Source of the DNA: Amphirosellinia nigrospora
Taxonomy: Eukaryota; Ascomycota; Sordariomycetes; Xylariales; Xylariaceae
Assembly (NCBI GenBank): GCA_004123355.1
Contig: SCHM01000003.1
Location: forward strand, 6,777,058 to 6,841,057
Direction of reading: 5' to 3'
DNA: 64,000 nucleotides
A program made the position numbers and the translations under genes. Under the pieces are notes generated by a model, which had not been told where the DNA came from, did no database searches, and saw only the letters and a list, made by a program, of their open reading frames with translations. Positions within the stretch are counted from its first letter, which is position 1. The number at the start of each line of letters is the position of its first letter. Shown one piece after another: positions 57,682 to 64,000 of this stretch.

Positions 57682-59374
57682 TTATTTCTTGGTCGTCTTT
57701 GTGGACGCACCACTAATGCTAGCTGAGTCCTTGATTAGTTGTGTCGTCGAGTCATCGCCAACTATGACATCGGCAGTCTGATTGTTCCCTATCTTAACTT
57801 TCCCGACTACCATTCCCTTGCCAACAGCTTTGACGATTGCTTTGCGAGAGACACCAGTGACGTCGATGTAGACGAGACCTACGTTCTTGACACTGCCGCC
57901 GAGGTGCTTGGTAAGCTCTCCTGCTTCGTCGCCCCATCGATGAGTTACCATCGTCGTCGCCGATGTGGAAGCCGAACTCAGGAGACTTCTGCTCGCGTGT
58001 TCTATTCCGTCTGCTACCGTTGTGAAGGCCATCAGACTCTTATTTTAAAGTGCTCCAGGGGTTCACCATCGGACCATATCCTCTCTTTCCATTTTTGTCC
58101 TTGTGGCCTCGTCCAGCGAGATGGGCTCCGAGGTTCTGGGCTACCTTGGTGACCTGTCCAACAGTTTTGGACGACATTTCGGCTACTCCCCAGAAAGCTT
58201 TCCAATCCGGCGCACTCGCTCATGCGTGGCCTGGTCGAAGGTCAAGGGTTTACTCGCAGCCTTAGTACTTTTAGTAAAGCTATCCGATCCGGTCTGCATC
58301 GCGTTAGAAACAAAATCAGATGTCGTGATAATGAGCCGTGACGCATATGCGGCCTTTGACACAATGAAGGACTTTTGGTACGCCGGGTGTAATTCCATTT
58401 CGAGAGTTTCCGCCGACGCCGGCACCACTGCCAACTTATTTCCTTCCGTAGGAAGCGTTAATTCGACAGGGTCTAGAGATTATCATAGTTAATTAACTGT
58501 CGAGATTTCTTCAACCTAACTCGGCTCTACGCGCTTACCCTTAGACCCTGGCTTGACGCCGGACTCCACCACTTGGAATCCATCTGATAACTCGCCAATG
58601 ACACTCCATCTTCTTCGTCAATGAGTACGATCTGGCCGCCTTGTACGGAGCTGTGGCTTCCTTTCGCATATCCCTCGCCAGGTTTATAGGAAGAGGGATT
58701 GTAAGCGGGAAGCTGATCCGCGCCTGAGGCTTTTGGCTTTGATTTAGACACAGAAGTGGAAGATCTCGCTGCAGATGCTGAGACGCGGGATGATGACTTT
58801 TCTTTGTGTATCTTAGCAGTCGTGGGCGGAGGAGCCCTTTCGAGGAAAGCAGTACATTGCGCCAAGATTGTCTCAAATGTGTCTACATCTTCTTGGAGAC
58901 CGGACGAGTTCCAACTGAGGGGAACTCGAGGCGGGTAAAGGCGCCACTGTCGGGGCCTAGATCCCATCGGGGGATCAGGTAGCTTCTAGGGGGTTGATGA
59001 TAGATCTGGGTGGTCGCGGGAAGAGGGATGTCGAGCTCAGGCGGTAAGTGAAGGTGTAGATAGAAGTCTTCGGCTGGGGCATCGCCTTGCGCATCAAAGG
59101 TCGAGGGGTCTGCGAACGAGGAGGAGGTAGGGACCATCAATAACGAGAGTGTCTGAGGGCCGCCAGGCGTCAGGGATTCCTCTCTACCGTAGGCGAGATG
59201 GTAGGCAGACACGCCCTGGATCGCGTAGAGTAGCTTCGGGTCCTGTTGAGGAAGGAGAACGCTTGTTAGCACTCGGCAACTCTGGGGCCACATTGGTCCA
59301 GGATCATGATGCGAATTGTGATGTTATATGCGGCGTCATGCGGGGCGCAAGCTTACATTATGGCTGGATGCCAT
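57682..59374 (-). CDS. spartin-like protein with senescence domain
   Basis: The start MASSHN (ATG at 59374) is spliced across a ~94 bp intron to DPKLLYAIQGVSAYHLAYG. An N-terminal region with LSLLMVPTSSSF, LPPELDIPLPATTQIYHQPP and SYLIPRWDLGPDSGAFTRLEFP follows. DTFETILAQCTAFLERA ends that region, and a disordered Ser/Lys linker continues. The C-terminal senescence domain carries HPAYQKSFIVSKAAYASRLI, FDQATHERVRRIGKLSG, SSKTVGQVTKVAQNLGAHLAG, MAFTTVADGIEHASRSLL and KNVGLVYIDVTGVSRKA. Spartin relatives bind lipid droplets and move lipids or promote droplet turnover, so a peripheral lipid role is inferred here. At least four frame breaks are present (about 58900, 58560, 58180 and 58035). The last is one A missing before NKSLMAF. 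Confidence 0.87.
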
Positions 59375-62203
59375 GTTTAAAGACGCCAGTTAGTTGACTT
59401 CACAGCTTACGGGCGCGGGGCCTTCCGCACATGTGCAGCGCAGGCGAGGATGGGCAATTAGAGGGGTGTATGTATCCGGAGACGTATGTTAACACCAAAC
59501 TTGGGAGAGTAGGAGTAGGCAATTAAGTGTTTAGGTATATATGTACAGTATGTACGTATGTCTGTGTGTATGTATGTATTCCGAAGAGGGGTATTTCCGA
59601 AGGGGTTCGTAACATAGAATCATATGCTGTACACAGGCGGCGCTTAGACGGTTGCAGGGAATCGAAATGCGAACGGGGGAGGAGGTATGTCTGCGGACCA
59701 AGTAGCATCGAAGTAGGTAGGTCACTCGAAGTTGAAAGTTGGAGGGCGCTTATCTGGAGTCTGGAGGAGGGAGCTTGCGACAGGTAGGGCCCGCGGTAGG
59801 TGGCGCTTTGCGCAAGTGATGCGTCGCGGTGGGAGAGGTGCTGTGGTTTGTAGACGTCATTGGTGTACCAGCGCCTGATCGACACACGCAGCCCCCTGTC
59901 GAAACTAATGGAATGAACTAAGGTTAGGTCCATGCTTATATGTACAGTACGTATAATCAGGACAGAATAAGCCACATAGCACTGCTATATTCAATATCTT
60001 TTAATTTATCTCCCGAAACCCCCCCCTGGTTTTCAAATCCCACTACATCTCCTTCTCTTTTTAGGTGGTTAAGGTAACGTGTTAAGTGAGGGGTAGTTCG
60101 GACGATAGAGCTCTACGTGTACTGTATGAGTCCTCTCCTTCCCGTCAAGTACCTATTTATAGCCCGCCCACGGTACGGTAGCCACGGCGTGCTCCAAGAT
60201 TGCAGCGGCGCCTCCCCGTAAACTCCCCGAGTCGCGCCCCACTCTGCCCCCAAAGAAGCAACCAAACTCTTTTTGTCTCGCCACACCGTCTGCCTGTCTC
60301 GAGAATTCTTCATCAAGACTGTCCACTCGATGACCGATCTGAAGAAAGTCGGTTGGTTTAATTGGCCTCGGAGTCAAAACGCCCGAGTCAACAATGTTTC
60401 AGTCCATGGAATGTCTGTCTCTCGGGTCGGCTGCCAAGTCTAGGATCTTGCCATCGGTTAACTACCAACTCAACTCACTCCACGGAGCTGACTGAACCAA
60501 CACGAACAAGAAGCGACCACTCGTCAGCCAAACTACCTTCGAACTACCCTCGAGCTATTCTAGTCGATAGGTCTTTGAGATGTCCGCTCAAACACAACTC
60601 CCACCCAGGCGACAGCTTCCGGACTAACAACAATAGGATCCGAATGCAGGGCCTTTTCTACTAACTGCCTAATACGAAGGCCTACCTAATGGACAGACCC
60701 ATATTCGCTACCCCTTGTATAAACAGAGGAGAAATCCCACATCGGTGATACTGCATGCGGATCTGTGTCTCTGCCGATGTCTCGGCCCTTGGGCATGGGA
60801 TGCTTGCGTTGCTACCTCATGGTGCGGTGTGGTGTACGGTAGCGGCGTGTGAGATCCGTTCTGCTGATGCCTGTCACCGGTGAAGCCATCTAGGACTCCT
60901 TTCATACTCCTTTCATGCTGCTGCAGCACAGAGCGACCCGATGGTATGGATAGCCATTCACCTCGAACCAACATTATGCCTATATCACACCTCGCCGTGA
61001 CTCCAATTCGCTACCGCAAAGTGCCTAAGGGCACAGAGCCGGTTCGCCCGTTGGTGCCACAGTACGTGATAGAGCTGCAATGAGACATTGTTGGTGCTTC
61101 CCCTCAAGCTACGCTGGTGCACGCGCCCGAGATTGATGGTCCTAGACGTTTCATTGGTTACCGATCTTCTACCTATCATTTATTCAATTCCGCTACTTTG
61201 GCTTGTTGGCTTGCTTTCGTCTTTTACTGAATTATACTGTACTGCTGTAGAGGATGATGTATCCGATCCGCCCGCGTCTGCCGCCTATCTCGACCAGGCC
61301 GTTCTCATTATCCCGGCAGACTCTGCTGCCCACCCACCGCTACTCAATAACGGGCAGCTCCTGTGCATACTTTTTGCTATTTCTCCTTCCATGAAGTATA
61401 TTGTGTTATGTTTTATCTCGGATTGAATGCCGTGGTGCCTAAGGAGTAACGATTTCCAACGTGCCTTATTAATCTCAACGAAGCCACCAGCCTAATCATT
61501 TAAAAGTTTTTTTCTCCGTACAGTCAAAATTCCCGTCCCTAGCTCCAAGACACTCCGTGAAACAATAGTCTGGAAGCTTGCGACTCGCTCCCGCTATCTG
61601 TCTTTCACGACTTTGTTGATGCTTGAATATCCGTACGCTTTATAGTAACCATCACTTCTTCATGTTGTACGTGTAACACTACGTCGGGAGGTGGACACAT
61701 CCGGTGACAGCCAATCACGCCCCAGCTTTCTAAAACCTCAATTTCGCCAAGTTCGGATGTTACTTGAACGAACAGTCCAGGATTCTCATGGGCTAGGCAC
61801 ATAACTACTTTATACACACCATTATCAAATATTCAGCTAGAATACACAGTCTTGCGCCTCGAAGATCATTGACTGTCCCATGGTTTTTTTTTAGGCCATA
61901 CCCAAACAACTGTCATCTTCTGGGTCTTTCCGAGACCCAATCGTCAAGATTTCGACTCCAATCCGTATTCACTCTATTCTTTCGCCTCCAGACCCCCAAG
62001 GATTTGTTGAAAACTCAAGTATCACATCAAGCCGCGTATCACCGAAGCCGAGAGCAGTAGGATCGTTTTCCCCGTCCGATACCCCCTCCAGAACATCTTC
62101 TCCCGCTGCACGAGCATACTCTGAAGCCAAACCACCCGATACGGAGCTACGTGGGGCGAAGGGGGTTGGTGGAGGGAGCACTGACGAGTATGAGAACAAG
62201 GAA
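59375..62203. other. 2.8 kb region between divergent genes, probable promoter of the Zn2Cys6 factor at the right
   Basis: A GTAT-type microsatellite lies at about 59536-59580. The open run at 61088-61426 is hydrophobic and unrecognised. From about 61896 to 62203 the plus frame of the downstream regulator stays open for about 100 codons of Ser/Pro-rich sequence (ILSPPDPQGFVENSS), preceded by TTTTTTTTAG. This may be a coding exon joined to an unseen first exon further left. The rest holds no supported feature. Confidence 0.45.
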
Positions 62204-64000
62204 ATGCAGCCTACGGTAGCCGACAATGTAGAGAGCAAAAAGCATCCCAAGATGCGACCTCCGATGCGCTCGAGTATTGCCTGCACGAGATGTCGTAAAT
62301 CTAAAATCAAGTGTGAGAACACAAACGGCACAAGCCCCTGTGATGGCTGCCGCAAGTCAGGAAATTTGTGCGTTTTCAAGGTTCCCGACCCGTTACCCCT
62401 AAACGGTCGGAGCCGGCGGCATTGGTCAAGCAAGAGCAAGAGGGAGGTCCAGACAGGAAACGTCTTAAGAAGATTGACGACATCCCAAGGGGTGACAGCA
62501 AGAGAGTGTCGGTAACTGCTGAAGATGCCTTGTCCGCTCCTTTTTTAACTGAAGAGCTATGGGAGCAAGTTCTCGACTTGTACAAACTACATTTCGCCCC
62601 TGAACTTCCCTTCCTACACATGCCCACAATGAAAGAGAAACTTGGTCGGAGACAAGCATCAAACACTGAACGAAATTCAGACAGTAATCTAGTTTTGCTC
62701 GGCGTCCTAACTTTGACCGCGCGTTTTCATCCCGACCTAGTCAGATATACGGCGCACATAGGCAGTATTCAATCCGGCAATGCGAAAGCACGCCTTGACC
62801 AAAACCAGGCTGATCCAGCTTCCGCGTCAGAATATTACGCTAGCATCCTAGCAGTGGCTCTCGGTCCCGTTCAAACAACCATGAGCACTGCATCGGTGGA
62901 CCGAGTGGCGGTATTGCTCATGCTTGGTCTCTACGAATGGAGCCAGACACAACCCAAATCCGGGGTATGACAGCTTGGATGTATGTCGGGACTGCTATCA
63001 GGATGGCACAGTTCTTGGGACTCGGCTTTGAAGATGCAAAAGAGCCGGGGGACGCGAAGTTTAGAGCAGTCGATTTACGGCTCAAAAGTGTGAGTTGCGG
63101 TCCCAACTTGCCCTTCAAAGGGAGATTAGGCGGCGGATCATGTTTAGCTGCTTCATTCTTGATAGAATGCTTGCTTGCGGCAAACATCGGGCATCTATTA
63201 TACGAGGCGAAGAACTTGATATCCAGCTTCCTTGCTCAGAGACTACATTTGATCTGGCTCTGGAGGTCCAGACCGGTCGCCTAACCGAGGTGGAACGCAG
63301 TGCGGGCCATGATAGCGTATTAAGCCGGTTCATACAGCTAGTGAACTTATGGGGCGAAATATCCAAGTACAGCTCTCGAGGCGGTCGCGTCGAAGATAAA
63401 CGCCCCCATGGCACCAGAGTCGGATTTCTATAAACTCAATAAGGCCCTAGAAATGTTTGATTCGTCCCTTCACGCACCTTCACCTTTTCAAACTCGAATT
63501 ATTTAAAACACGAAAATCATCAAGACTCGAGTGCATTCGTATTGCTCCACATGCTCCGGTTCGTTTGTCTCATCATGCTACATCGAGAGTATGTTCCATT
63601 TGTGCCAGTTCGGTGTCGAGAGCCTGAAGGGCCTCTGGATCAGCCGACTTTTACGAAAGAAGAGACTCCGGCTGGCTTTTGGCGAACGAGCGCCGAACAG
63701 CTCTTCAAAGCTGCCAAGGGCATTGTAGACTTGATCGAAATCTGTCAAAAAAAGGACAAATTGCCGCAGTCTACTATTGTTCTCTTTGCTATATGGACCG
63801 CAGCGTTCGTAGGGTTGTACGGCGCTCATTTCCCACAGATGGATACGGAACGACATATGCTCAATTTTGATTATGAGGACACGCAAGAAGACGGACTTAA
63901 AGATGTTTTTGAACGGGGGCCGACCGCCCTAACCTTTCAAACGCTACTCGAAATGGCGACATGGCAAAAGATGGCGTCCACCTACGTAGACATCCTCTAT
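62204..64000 (+). CDS. Zn2Cys6 fungal-specific transcription factor, cut by the window edge
   Basis: A nuclear sequence-specific regulator. The binuclear zinc cluster is complete near residues 26-55 from the Met at 62204: CTRCRKSKIKCENTNGTSPC then DGCRKSGNLC, with spacing C-x2-C-x6-C-x8-C-x2-C-x6-C. After a basic linker (KQEQEGGPDRKRLKKIDD) comes the middle homology domain: LWEQVLDLYKLHFAPELPFLHMP, LGVLTLTARFHPDL, GMTAWMYVGTAIRMAQFLGLG and RRRIMFSCFILDRMLACGKHR. It continues with IQLVNLWGEISKY and DLIEICQKKDKLPQSTIVLF to the edge. The frame changes near 62385, 62960, 63090 and 63500, so introns or indels are present. Met 62204 is the first in frame, but an upstream open stretch suggests a longer N-terminus. 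The target genes are not shown by the sequence. Confidence 0.87.

Overview
The window is nuclear DNA of a filamentous ascomycete, most likely a Sordariomycete. The placement rests on several signs. Introns are short (55-200 bp) with GTAAGT-type donors, CTAAC/CTGAC branch points and AG acceptors. There is a Zn2Cys6 regulator with a fungal-specific middle domain, a plant cell-wall pectate lyase, and fungal forms of Rrp3, Ssf1, Tim44, uS11m and GCP4. The order and genus are not resolved.

Layout: 1-5.2 kb is gene-poor, ending in a pyrimidine-rich promoter for an acidic nuclear protein (5.2-6.0 kb). From 7.2 to 16.6 kb come a secreted pectate lyase (-), the DEAD-box helicase Rrp3 (-), the Brix protein Ssf1 (+, divergent from rrp3) and an MFS molybdate-anion transporter (+). 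After a 3.5 kb gap come a concentrative nucleoside transporter (+), a J-domain protein (-) and a heavily disrupted CaiB/BaiF CoA-transferase (+). From 29.8 to 40.5 kb lie an acidic internal-repeat protein (-), Ola1/YchF (-), a PPPDE/DeSI isopeptidase (+), mitochondrial uS11m (-), a MITE-like element, Tim44 (+) and a NADAR N-glycosidase (-). From 41.5 to 44.6 kb lie the least familiar genes: an N-myristoylation-signal protein with nine Cys/His modules, a small cysteine-rich secreted protein, and a possible tiny membrane protein. From 44.6 to 52 kb is gene-poor DNA with a minisatellite. The right end has a conserved fungal orphan (+), GCP4 (-), a spartin/senescence-domain protein (-) and a Zn2Cys6 factor (+) cut by the window edge.

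Most genes are housekeeping and not functionally linked. The clearest pairing is rrp3/ssf1, two nucleolar ribosome-assembly factors that share one 480 bp intergenic region.

Most of the recognisable genes carry one or more single-base frame breaks, many at short homopolymers, although the family sequence resumes in the next frame. A few genes (ola1, the PPPDE gene, uS11m, the Cys/His protein and the small secreted protein) are clean. I read this mainly as uneven consensus quality in the assembly rather than mass gene decay. Coordinates of broken genes therefore span the whole locus from start codon to stop codon.
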